This document shows, piece after piece, positions 6,006 through 12,282 of a stretch of DNA of 16,413 bases; the first letter of the stretch is position 1; every line of letters starts with the position of its first letter. Under the pieces are notes generated by a model. That model ran no database searches. It was not told the DNA's origin and saw only the letters and a program-made list of their open reading frames with translations. The position numbers were made by a program, and so were the translations under genes. The stretch is taken from the NCBI GenBank assembly GCA_013203415.1, contig JABMQE010000136.1, forward strand, positions 1 to 16,413, written 5' to 3'. The stretch comes from Candidatus Falkowiibacteriota bacterium (lineage in GTDB: Bacteria > Patescibacteriota > Patescibacteriia > UBA2591 > JABMQE01).

Positions 6006-7355
6006 ATGCCTACAATGGAAAAAATCGTTTCCTTAAGCAAACGACGCGGCTTTATTTTCCCAGGCAGTGAAATTTACGGCGGCCTGGCTAATTCTTGGGA
6101 TTATGGCCCCTTAGGCGTGGAACTAAAAAATAATATTAAAAAACTGTGGTGGCAAAAATTTGTGACCGAAAGGCCGGATGTTGTTGGTCTTGATTCCGCC
6201 ATTATTATGAACCCGAAAACTTGGGAAGCAAGTGGTCACTTATCAAGTTTTTCCGATCCCTTAATCGATTGCAAAAAATGCAAAAAAAGATTTAGAGAAG
6301 ACCATCTGCGTGAAGGCAAATACGGTGAATTAGAAACCCAAGATGGTAAAGTCCAATGTCCCGAGTGCGGCGGTCAGTTAACCGAATCAAAACCATTCAA
6401 CCTAATGTTTAAAACCCAGATGGGTCCGGTCGAAGGCCAAGGTGCTACGGTTTACCTTCGCCCCGAAACTGCCCAAGGCATTTTTGTGGACTTCGAATTA
6501 ATCAAGGACTCAATGCGCCTAAAACTCCCCTTTGGCATTGCCCAAATAGGTAAGGCCTTTAGAAACGAAATCACCCCTGGTAATTTTATTTTCCGCACCA
6601 GGGAGTTCGAGCAAATGGAATTAGAATATTTTGTAAAACCAGGCGAAGATGCAAAAAGCTTTAAGCACTGGCGCCAATTCTGCCTCGACTTCCTTATCTC
6701 TCTTGGTCTCGACAAGAAAAATCTAAAAGCCCGCGACCATAAAAAAGACGAGCTCTGCCATTATTCCAAAGCAACGACAGATATCGAGTACAAGTTTCCA
6801 TGGGGTTTTGATGAACTTTGGGGCATAGCCAACCGCACTGATTTCGACTTAAAGGCGCACTCAAAAACAAGTAATCAAAAACTCACATACAAAGACGAGG
6901 ATGATAAAGAGTTCACGCCTTATGTTATCGAGCCCTCCTTAGGCGTTGACCGCCTTCTTTTAGCCACTCTCATAGATGCCTACAAAGAAGTCAAAGGCGG
7001 CCGCAGCACCACTACTGAGTCCAACAAAGACGAAGAAGTCGTCTTGCGATTAGACAAACGTCTAGCCCCAATCAAAGTCGCCGTTCTCCCGCTCTCCAAA
7101 AAAGAACCCCTAACTAAACTCGCAAAAGAAATCCAAAGCAATCTCTCAAAACATTTCAACTGCGCCTACGATGCTGTTGCCTCCATCGGCCGCCGCTATC
7201 GCCGACAAGACGAAATCGGCACGCCATACTGCATCACCATCGACTTCGACTCACTCGAGGATAAAAAAGTCACTGTAAGAGACAGAGATACAATGGAGCA
7301 AGATAGAATCGCTATAGCAGAACTCGAACAGTATCTAAGAGAAAAGTTAATTTAA
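6006..7355 (+). CDS. glyQS: Glycyl-tRNA synthetase, dimeric (alpha2) class II type
   Basis: This enzyme charges tRNA-Gly with glycine in the cytoplasm. The 449-residue protein is the single-chain alpha2 type: N-terminal KRRGFIFPGSEIYGG and NSWDYGPLG, MNPKTWEASGH, and a zinc-ribbon-like pair CKKC...CPEC (about residues 91-122). Class II motif 2 lies around FRNEITPGNFIFRTREFEQ and motif 3 around EPSLGVDRLLLATL. The C-terminal anticodon-binding domain runs from about 355 (APIKVAVLPLSKKE) through SIGRRYRRQDEIGTPYCITID. No Shine-Dalgarno sequence is evident, in contrast with the sigma array before it. A second ATG at 6015 is possible. The leader has a TATAAT at 5976-5981 in an AT-rich run. The Nudix gene follows after four bases. 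Confidence 0.97.
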   Translation: MPTMEKIVSLSKRRGFIFPGSEIYGGLANSWDYGPLGVELKNNIKKLWWQKFVTERPDVVGLDSAIIMNPKTWEASGHLSSFSDPLIDCKKCKKRFREDHLREGKYGELETQDGKVQCPECGGQLTESKPFNLMFKTQMGPVEGQGATVYLRPETAQGIFVDFELIKDSMRLKLPFGIAQIGKAFRNEITPGNFIFRTREFEQMELEYFVKPGEDAKSFKHWRQFCLDFLISLGLDKKNLKARDHKKDELCHYSKATTDIEYKFPWGFDELWGIANRTDFDLKAHSKTSNQKLTYKDEDDKEFTPYVIEPSLGVDRLLLATLIDAYKEVKGGRSTTTESNKDEEVVLRLDKRLAPIKVAVLPLSKKEPLTKLAKEIQSNLSKHFNCAYDAVASIGRRYRRQDEIGTPYCITIDFDSLEDKKVTVRDRDTMEQDRIAIAELEQYLREKLI

Positions 7356-7359
7356 ATCC

Positions 7360-7758
7360 ATGGAACTAATCGACAAACTAGCTTGGATACATATTAACGA
7401 TAGAAAGATTTTGAGCACCTTATCAAAAGGCAAAGACACTTATTATATTCCCGGCGGAAAACGAGAACAAGGAGAAACTGACAAACAGGCCTTAATAAGG
7501 GAAATGAAAGAAGAATTAAGTATCGATTTAGTTCCAGAAACAATAAAATATATCAGCACTTTCAAAGCTCAAGCCCATGGTAAAGAAGAAGGAGTTATCG
7601 TTAGAATGACATGTTTCTCATCTGATTTTGATGGCGAACTAAAACCTGATTCCGAAATTCAAGAAGTCGTTTGGTTTAAACACAAAGATAAAGAAAGAAG
7701 TTCGCCCGTAGATAAGATAATTTTTGATTACCTTTATAAAAAGGGATTAATTGACTAA
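7360..7758 (+). CDS. Nudix hydrolase
   Basis: A 132-residue single-domain protein with a Nudix box starting at GKREQGETDKQALIREMKEE. The pattern Gx5Ex7RExxEE is complete, but the usual Gly after EEx is Ser (EELSI). Nudix enzymes cleave nucleoside diphosphates linked to another group; the substrate cannot be read from sequence, and a housecleaning or oxidised-nucleotide role is only a guess. The family's N-terminal substrate strand reads DTYYIPGGK. It starts four bases after glyQS stops, so the two are likely co-transcribed, and a terminator hairpin follows. Confidence 0.9.
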   Translation: MELIDKLAWIHINDRKILSTLSKGKDTYYIPGGKREQGETDKQALIREMKEELSIDLVPETIKYISTFKAQAHGKEEGVIVRMTCFSSDFDGELKPDSEIQEVVWFKHKDKERSSPVDKIIFDYLYKKGLID

Positions 7759-7761
7759 AAC

Positions 7762-7835
7762 AAAAAACACCGAAAGAAAATTCTTTCAGTATTTTTTGCG
7801 ACTCCGGTAGAGTGCGAAATTCGGATTGTCACCTT
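7762..7835 (-). ncRNA. Candidate small RNA 2, antisense-like partner of candidate RNA 1
   Basis: A consensus minus-strand promoter predicts a start near 7835, and the bidirectional hairpin would end the transcript near 7762, giving about 74 nt with no credible ORF. The first bases, AGGTGACAATCCGA, are a perfect complement to a segment of candidate RNA 1. Over 30 nt (7807-7836 against 7932-7961), 26 positions are Watson-Crick complementary and one more is a G-U. No known RNA family is recognised. Confidence 0.45.
7769..7797. terminator. Bidirectional rho-independent terminator
   Basis: Hairpin with arms around GAAAGA (7772-7777) and TCTTTC (7782-7787) plus outer AC/GT pairs. ATTTTTTG follows on the + strand, serving glyQS-Nudix. 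On the minus strand an A-rich stretch at 7757-7767 gives a T-run, so it can also end the small minus-strand RNA described next. Confidence 0.8.
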
Positions 7836-7841
7836 ATAATT

Positions 7842-7869
7842 ATTATAGCAGGTTTCAAAAAAAAGTCAA
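7842..7869 (-). promoter_or_regulatory. Consensus sigma-70 promoter on minus strand
   Basis: Read on the minus strand: TTGACT (7869-7864), a 16-bp spacer, then TATAAT (7847-7842). There is no minus-strand protein gene ahead of it, which is why a small RNA is proposed. Confidence 0.65.
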
Positions 7870-7893
7870 GAGGTTTAATGTGCATATTTATAG

Positions 7894-7972
7894 GGTGGAG
7901 CCGGCTAGGGGATTTGCACCCCTGGAGCCTCAGGTGACAATCCGAGGTCCGCACTCAACCGCCGGCTTCACC
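7894..7972 (-). ncRNA. Candidate structured RNA 1, tRNA-like
   Basis: About 79 nt on the minus strand, closed by a 12-bp helix (7972-7961 with 7894-7905, one mismatch). Inside are a hairpin with CCTCGG/CTGAGG arms and the 8-nt loop ATTGTCAC, and a 5-bp hairpin AGGGG/CCCCT with loop TGCAAAT that looks like a tRNA T-arm. A predicted promoter puts the start at about 7972, the first base of the closing helix. It does not fold as a normal tRNA: the 5' half of the D-stem is missing, the anticodon-like loop has eight bases and the closing helix is too long. It may be a degenerate tRNA, a tRNA mimic or an unknown RNA. The family is not recognised. Confidence 0.45.
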
Positions 7973-7978
7973 ACTTTT

Positions 7979-8007
7979 AGTATATCAAATTGGTTTACTC
8001 AAAACAA
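7979..8007 (-). promoter_or_regulatory. Extended -10 promoter on minus strand ahead of RNA 1
   Basis: Read on the minus strand: TTGTTT, a 17-bp spacer ending in TGA, then TATACT (7984-7979). The extended -10 (TGATATACT) is good and the -35 weak. The expected start falls on the first base of the 12-bp helix of RNA 1. Confidence 0.5.
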
Positions 8008-8016
8008 TAAAAATTC

Positions 8017-9306
8017 ATGCATAAAATAACAAAACTCCAAAGCGGCCTTCGCCTAATCACCATTCCCTTAAAAGAAACTCAAGCTGTCACTGTTTTAGTG
8101 CTTGTTAAAGTCGGCTCCAGATACGAATCCCTAAATCTAAATGGTGCCAGCCATTTTATAGAACATTTAATGTTCAAAGGCACAAAAAAACGCCCAAACA
8201 CTTTAGCTCTTTCCCAAGAACTGGATTCTGTTGGCGCCGAATTTAATGCTTTTACTTCCAAAGACCATACTGGCTACTATATAAAACTCGACTCCTCACA
8301 TCTAGAGCTCGCCATTGATATGCTAAGCGACATGCTCCAAAATTCAAAATTTGATGCCCAAGAAATCAATCGCGAAAAGGGCGCCATAACCGAAGAAATA
8401 AACATGTACGAAGATAATCCGCTTCTCTTAGCCCCAGCTTTTTTAGAAGAAGTGATGTTTGGCAAAAATAATTTTTTAGGCCAGCTTATCATCGGCTCTA
8501 AAGAAAACATAAAAAAAATCACCCGGTCCCATCTCCTAAAATTCCGCGACCAATTCTATAATCCTTCCAACATGGTCATCGCCATCTGCGGCAATTTCAA
8601 ACAAGATGGCGCCGTCAAACTGATAAAAAAATATTTCAATATCAATGGTCAATGGCCTGCCCCGAGCCGTGTCGAGGGGTCAACTGTCAATTGTCAACCC
8701 CACACCCACAAGCAAACCAAACCCCAAATCGAAATCAAGTATAAAAAAACCGAACAAGCCCAACTCTGCCTCGGCTACCCCGCCTACTCCTACACCCATC
8801 CCAAAATCGATGCCCTAAACATCCTCAACATTATCTTAGGCGCCAACATGAGCTCTCGCCTTTTTATTAATGTCCGCGAACGCCGCGGCCTCTGCTATTT
8901 TATAAAATCCGATATTAATCCCTACGAAGATACTGGCTCGTTCCTAATCCAGGCCGGCCTTGATAAATCCCGCCTTAGTGAAGCCATTAAAGTTATAAAA
9001 AAAGAAATAACTAATATCAAAAAAGACGGCGTAAGTCCCATGGAGCTTAAAAAAGCCAAAAGTTATTTACAAGGAAAAACCATCCTTTCTTTGGAAGAAT
9101 CTTCCGATTTAGCCGATTGGTATGCTACCCAAAAGATTCTAACAAATAAGATTACAACCCCAGAAGAAAAGATAAAGTGCGTTTTTAAGGTATCTTTAGC
9201 CGATGTAAAACGCGTCGCCAACGATATTTTTAAGCCCGAAAAAACCAACCTCGCCTTAATCGGGGATTTTCATAAACAAGAAAAGTTATTGAAACTCCTT
9301 TTATAA
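8017..9306 (+). CDS. M16 family zinc metallopeptidase (insulinase/processing-peptidase type)
   Basis: A 429-residue protein with the inverted zinc motif HxxEH at 46-50 (HFIEH) and the third ligand Glu in AITEEINMYEDNP (Glu126, 76 residues after His50). It therefore has a complete catalytic site. The C-terminal M16 half contains the conserved RERRGLCYFIKS segment. Length fits the compact bacterial M16B type that acts as a dimer of two-domain subunits. No signal peptide is seen, so a cytoplasmic peptide-degrading role is likely. An insert near residues 215-231 (WPAPSRVEGSTVNCQ) is encoded by repeat sequence. No strong ribosome binding site or + strand promoter is visible upstream. Confidence 0.93.
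   Translation: MHKITKLQSGLRLITIPLKETQAVTVLVLVKVGSRYESLNLNGASHFIEHLMFKGTKKRPNTLALSQELDSVGAEFNAFTSKDHTGYYIKLDSSHLELAIDMLSDMLQNSKFDAQEINREKGAITEEINMYEDNPLLLAPAFLEEVMFGKNNFLGQLIIGSKENIKKITRSHLLKFRDQFYNPSNMVIAICGNFKQDGAVKLIKKYFNINGQWPAPSRVEGSTVNCQPHTHKQTKPQIEIKYKKTEQAQLCLGYPAYSYTHPKIDALNILNIILGANMSSRLFINVRERRGLCYFIKSDINPYEDTGSFLIQAGLDKSRLSEAIKVIKKEITNIKKDGVSPMELKKAKSYLQGKTILSLEESSDLADWYATQKILTNKITTPEEKIKCVFKVSLADVKRVANDIFKPEKTNLALIGDFHKQEKLLKLLL
8659..8700 (+). repeat. In-frame repeat insert in the M16 gene
   Basis: A GC-rich near-palindrome (CCCCGAGC...GTCGAGGGG, 8660-8679), encoding PSRVEG, is followed by heptamer-like units GTCAACT, GTCAATT and GTCAACC. The first part resembles the widespread intergenic element that encodes PEPVEG when it lies in frame. 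The second part shares TGTCAATTGTCAA with the array inside tatD. Confidence 0.65.
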
Positions 9307-9317
9307 AGTAGTATAAT
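9289..9317 (+). promoter_or_regulatory. Promoter upstream of the AI-2E/PerM-like gene
   Basis: TTGAAA (9289-9294), exactly 17 bp, TATAAT (9312-9317). It overlaps the end of the M16 gene and would start transcription near 9324. The leader carries AATCCT repeats around 9335-9347. Confidence 0.7.
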
Positions 9318-9370
9318 AAAGACAAGGATTTTTTTAATCCTAATCCTAATTTCTAAACACAAAAGGACCT

Positions 9371-10402
9371 ATGGCAACTCAAAACAAAAAAGTTGTCGAT
9401 ATCTCAATTTTCAGTTTCCTAAAAATCATTGGCGTGGTTTTGGCTTTGTTATTTTTGTATATAATTCGTGATATTCTGGCCATTGTTTTTGTTGCTGTTA
9501 TTTTGGGTTCGGCCATCGACCCCTGGGTTGATTATCTCCAAAACAAGAAAATTCCAAGGGCAGTAAGCATCTTAAGTTTGTATGTTGTCGGTTTAGGCAT
9601 TTTTGCTGTCATTCTGGTTCTTATTGTTCCTGTTATGACAACCGAGCTTACAGGCCTGGCCAACAACTTTCCTATTTACTACGAAAAAGTTCTAAATTCC
9701 TTTGGCCAGTTCCAGGGCGACTCTGCCGCTACCCAAAGCCTAAGCACTATTCTCGAATCTTGGGCTGTTAATCTCGGCCAGACAACCAAAGGCGTCTTTT
9801 CCACTCTTTCCGGTATTTTCGGCGGCATCATTTCCTTCCTTGCTGTTTTGGTAATCACTTTCTATCTGATAGTCCATAAGGATAACATGAAAAACTTTAT
9901 CCAGACCGTTACCCCGCCCACCTATCAGGCCTATGCTATCCAGCTTTATAACCGGGTCCAGAAAAAAATCGGCTCTTGGCTAAGCGGCCAAATTTCCTTA
10001 ATGATTATAATTGCTGTTTTTTCTTATATCGGGCTTTTAGTTTTGGGTGTTAAATACACCTTGCTTCTGGCTCTTATTGCCGGCCTTACCGAAATCATTC
10101 CCTATGTCGGCCCGATAATCGGCGCCGCCCCCGCTGTTCTAATCGCTTTTACCCAATCGCCGTTAAAAGGCCTGCTTGTTATTATCCTCTACATTATAAT
10201 CCAGCAGTTAGAAAACTCTGTCATTGTTCCGAAAGTTATGAAAAAAGCTGTCGGCCTTAATCCCATTGTTGTCATCGTTGCTATTCTTATCGGCGGCAAG
10301 GTTGCCGGAGTTTTGGGCGCCCTTTTGGCTGTTCCCATCGCCACTATTCTTTCTGTTTTATTAACCGACTTTTTCGAGATAACAAAAAGTCAGGAGACCT
10401 AA
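9371..10402 (+). CDS. AI-2E family transporter (PerM/YhhT-like)
   Basis: A 343-residue polytopic membrane protein with about seven to eight hydrophobic segments. A paired N-terminal TM region (residues 11-42) is followed by one near 62-85, then a soluble stretch (about 90-145) and a C-terminal TM block. Conserved family features are seen: YLIVHKD after the central TM, GLTEIIPYVGPIIGAAPAVLIAF, and QQLENSVIVPKVMKKAVGLNPIVVIVAILIGG. The family includes exporters linked to autoinducer-2 and Na+/H+ antiport, but the substrate here is unknown. A weak ribosome binding site (AAAGGA) precedes the ATG. The pseudopilin gene starts four bases after its stop. Confidence 0.92.
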   Translation: MATQNKKVVDISIFSFLKIIGVVLALLFLYIIRDILAIVFVAVILGSAIDPWVDYLQNKKIPRAVSILSLYVVGLGIFAVILVLIVPVMTTELTGLANNFPIYYEKVLNSFGQFQGDSAATQSLSTILESWAVNLGQTTKGVFSTLSGIFGGIISFLAVLVITFYLIVHKDNMKNFIQTVTPPTYQAYAIQLYNRVQKKIGSWLSGQISLMIIIAVFSYIGLLVLGVKYTLLLALIAGLTEIIPYVGPIIGAAPAVLIAFTQSPLKGLLVIILYIIIQQLENSVIVPKVMKKAVGLNPIVVIVAILIGGKVAGVLGALLAVPIATILSVLLTDFFEITKSQET

Positions 10403-10406
10403 TCTT

Positions 10407-11012
10407 ATGCCTCCTCAAAAAAACAAAAACTCCAAAAACGCCTTCACCCTAATCGAGCTCCTCGTCGTCATCTCCATTATCGCCCTTTTATCTGTTGTCT
10501 CTTTTGCTTTGCTTGATAGCGCCCGCGTTAAAGCCCGTAATGCCAGAAGATTAGCTGATATGGGGGCCATCCAAACCGCTCTGGATATGTATTATGATAA
10601 ATACGGATATTGGCCTGCTATAACACCTGATGCTTGTTGTGGTGGTGCTGGAAGCTGGGACCAAGGGCCTTGCGATGGCGATAATACCTTTATTGCTGCT
10701 CTAGAAACTGAAGGTTTTCTAAAGGATGTACCTGTTGACCCTTCTGGTGGAACAGGCAATGGTTGCTATGGTTATGCCTATTTTGTCTATGATGCCGGAC
10801 AGAATGGCTGTACTGAATCCCGCGGTGATTTCTATGTTTTAGGCATCTTTGGTATGGAAGATGTCGATATCAGTTATACCCCTAAGGATGGTAGACCTGT
10901 AAATCTAATTCACGAACACAGTCATATGTGGTATTGTCCCGAAGATACAGGCGTCAACAGGGATTGGCTAGCGGAAGTCGATTGGGTTGTTGGTAAATTT
11001 GAGGATGACTAG
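10407..11012 (+). CDS. Type IV pilin-like/type II pseudopilin
   Basis: A 201-residue protein with a class III leader. A short basic start is followed by the prepilin site SKNA/FTLIELLVVISIIALL, with cleavage predicted after Ala12, Phe13 as the first mature residue and Glu at mature position 5. The N-terminal helix continues into ARNARRLADMGAIQTALDMYYDKYGYWP, typical of GspG/PilA-like fold proteins. The C-terminal domain is Cys-, Gly- and Asp-rich (DACCGGAGSWDQGPCDGD, more Cys later), suggesting disulfides and possibly bound metal. Such proteins build type IV pili or pseudopili; CPR bacteria commonly use them for attachment or DNA uptake. The rest of the machinery is not in the window. AGGAGA gives a fair ribosome binding site. 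Confidence 0.93.
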   Translation: MPPQKNKNSKNAFTLIELLVVISIIALLSVVSFALLDSARVKARNARRLADMGAIQTALDMYYDKYGYWPAITPDACCGGAGSWDQGPCDGDNTFIAALETEGFLKDVPVDPSGGTGNGCYGYAYFVYDAGQNGCTESRGDFYVLGIFGMEDVDISYTPKDGRPVNLIHEHSHMWYCPEDTGVNRDWLAEVDWVVGKFEDD

Positions 11013-11026
11013 TATTGATTTTTTTT

Positions 11027-11698
11027 ATGCTCTATATCATCGCCACTCCAATTGGCAATCTTTCTGATATCAGCCTGCGTGCGTTAGAAACGCTTAAACA
11101 GGTTGATTTTATATTAGCAGAAGATACCAGGCAAACTAAAAAATTATTAAACCATTATGACATAAAAACTCCACTCGAAAGCTATCACCAGCACTCAAAA
11201 TTGACTAAAACCGAAAAAATCATTAAACTGCTTAAAGATGGTAAAAATCTTGCTTTAGTCACAGATGCCGGCACACCCGGCATTTCCGACCCAGGCGGAA
11301 AGCTCATATCTCAAATTGTAGGGGCGAATTGCCATTCGCCCATAATTCCCATCCCCGGCCCTTCTGCCCTAACCGCTGCCGCTTCCATCTCCGGCCTGCC
11401 CACCGATTCTTTTACCTTTCTTGGGTTCTTACCCACAAAAAAAGGCCGAGAAACTTTGTTCAAAGAAATCTCTGCCTCCACCCGCACTGTTATTTTCTAC
11501 GAGTCAACTCACCGCGTATTAAAAACCCTCGCCTCGCTTAAACAATACTGCCCAACCCGCCAAGTCGTTGTCTGCCGCGAACTAACAAAAAAGTTCGAAA
11601 GTGTTTATCGGGGAACGCCAGAGCAAGTTTTAACTCAAATCCAAAAAGATAAAACCAAAGGCGAATTTGTCGTGTTAGTAGAAGCTGATAAACGCTGA
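11027..11698 (+). CDS. rsmI: 16S rRNA (cytidine(1402)-2'-O)-methyltransferase RsmI
   Basis: A 223-residue SAM-dependent methyltransferase that modifies C1402 of 16S rRNA. Motifs are LYIIATPIGNLSDI at the N-terminus, AEDTRQTKKLL, VTDAGTPGISDPG, IPIPGPSAL, GFLPTKKGR and YESTHRVLKTL. An upstream TTG at 11015 would add MIFF, but the family typically begins at ATPIGNLSD preceded by a few residues, so ATG 11027 is preferred. A perfect 8-bp inverted repeat inside the gene adds a few residues (GANCHSP) just before the conserved IPGPSA. The last codons and the TGA stop lie inside the left repeat array of the following GxxExxY cassette. Confidence 0.95.
   Translation: MLYIIATPIGNLSDISLRALETLKQVDFILAEDTRQTKKLLNHYDIKTPLESYHQHSKLTKTEKIIKLLKDGKNLALVTDAGTPGISDPGGKLISQIVGANCHSPIIPIPGPSALTAAASISGLPTDSFTFLGFLPTKKGRETLFKEISASTRTVIFYESTHRVLKTLASLKQYCPTRQVVVCRELTKKFESVYRGTPEQVLTQIQKDKTKGEFVVLVEADKR
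11322..11341 (+). repeat. Perfect inverted repeat inside rsmI
   Basis: GGGCGAAT, loop TGCC, ATTCGCCC. It is in frame and replaces or lengthens the loop before the SAM-binding IPGPSA motif. The sequence resembles a small palindromic element with GGGGCGAAT ends that I recall from many bacterial intergenic regions. Confidence 0.75.
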
Positions 11699-11720
11699 AA
11701 GTCACGCTGATATACGCTGA
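11681..11720 (+). repeat. Left inverted array flanking the GxxExxY gene
   Basis: Three ACGCTGA units plus AGCTGAT. Read in reverse complement it becomes the CAGCGTNNAT pattern of the right array, including the shared phrase CAGCGTTTATCAGC. The array contains the stop codon of rsmI. Confidence 0.75.
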
Positions 11721-11758
11721 ACACAGAACACACTTTTCTAGAAGAATAAAATAAAAAA

Positions 11759-12175
11759 ATGAAAAACAAAGTCAATGATTTTCTATACGAAGATATAACC
11801 TATAAAATCCGTGGAGCTTGTACGGAGGTTTGGAAGCAATTCGGTGGTTCATTTAAAGAGTCAATCGTTGATAACTCTCTTACGGTCGCCCTCGAAAGTA
11901 GAGGTCTTACAGTCGAAAATCAAAAAAGAATCAGCATATACTTTCAAGGTAAAAAAGTTGGTGTCTATATTCCTGATAAAGTAGTAAATAGTGTTATATT
12001 ATTAGAAATAAAATGCAAGCCATTTTTAACCAAAGGAGATGAAAAACAGTTCTGGTATTATCTAAAAGCGTCAGATTATAAGTTAGGTCTATTAATTAAC
12101 TTCAGTCCTGACAACTTAGAAATCAGACGTCGCATTTTTGACAAAGCTAGAGAAAAAGAAAATCGCTCAGCGTAA
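11759..12175 (+). CDS. GxxExxY family protein (PD-(D/E)XK nuclease-like)
   Basis: A 138-residue protein of the GxxExxY family, small proteins with a PD-(D/E)XK nuclease-like core and unknown biological role. Seen here are the N-terminal helix YKIRGACTEVWKQFG, the name motif in altered form (GGSFKESIVDN, with Tyr replaced by Val), and then the core: Asp73 in YIPDKVV, Glu83 and Lys85 in LLEIKCK. The family ending is LKASDYKLGLLINFSPDNLEIRRRIF. The D...ExK residues are present, so activity is possible. The gene is bracketed by inverted short-repeat arrays, and its last codons (RSA, then stop) come from the right array. It has no promoter or good ribosome binding site that I can see. The cassette arrangement suggests acquisition as a unit. 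Confidence 0.85.
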   Translation: MKNKVNDFLYEDITYKIRGACTEVWKQFGGSFKESIVDNSLTVALESRGLTVENQKRISIYFQGKKVGVYIPDKVVNSVILLEIKCKPFLTKGDEKQFWYYLKASDYKLGLLINFSPDNLEIRRRIFDKAREKENRSA

Positions 12176-12277
12176 ATCAGCGTCAGCGTTTATCAGCGTC
12201 GTCATCAGCGCCCATCAGCTTCTACATATAAATCAGCGTCCCTCAGCGTATAAATAATCAGCGTAATTCGGCTTCTA
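12167..12277 (+). repeat. Right inverted array flanking the GxxExxY gene
   Basis: Eight CAGCG units in about 110 bp, mostly as CAGCGTNNAT with roughly ten-base spacing, plus two (C/G)AGCTTCT-type ends at 12215-12223 and 12268-12276. It is the inverted counterpart of 11681-11720. The stop codon of the GxxExxY gene is inside it, and it fills the whole gap up to metG. Confidence 0.75.
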
Positions 12278-12282
12278 TAAAA

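Noticed and set aside
7894..7972. An ordinary tRNA gene
   Set aside because: A T-arm-like and an anticodon-like hairpin are present, but the D-stem is incomplete, the anticodon-like loop has eight bases, and the closing helix is 12 bp with mismatches in the best 7-bp acceptor. The + strand has no T-arm at the right place.
7762..7972. A two-piece (permuted) tmRNA
   Set aside because: The 3' segment recalls a tmRNA end, but the pieces are too short and no peptide tag reading frame is visible.
7826..8029. A 67-codon + strand ORF across the 7759-8016 gap
   Set aside because: Its middle translates the reverse complement of the tRNA-like element, giving the VEPARGFAPLEP-type peptide often produced by reading antisense to tRNA-like DNA. 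It overlaps the M16 start and has no ribosome binding site.
11015..11026. TTG at 11015 as start of rsmI
   Set aside because: It adds only MIFF in a T-run, and ATG 11027 gives the usual RsmI N-terminus.
12167..12277. CRISPR-like array
   Set aside because: Units are 6-10 nt with almost no spacer, there are no 25-40-nt repeats and no cas genes.
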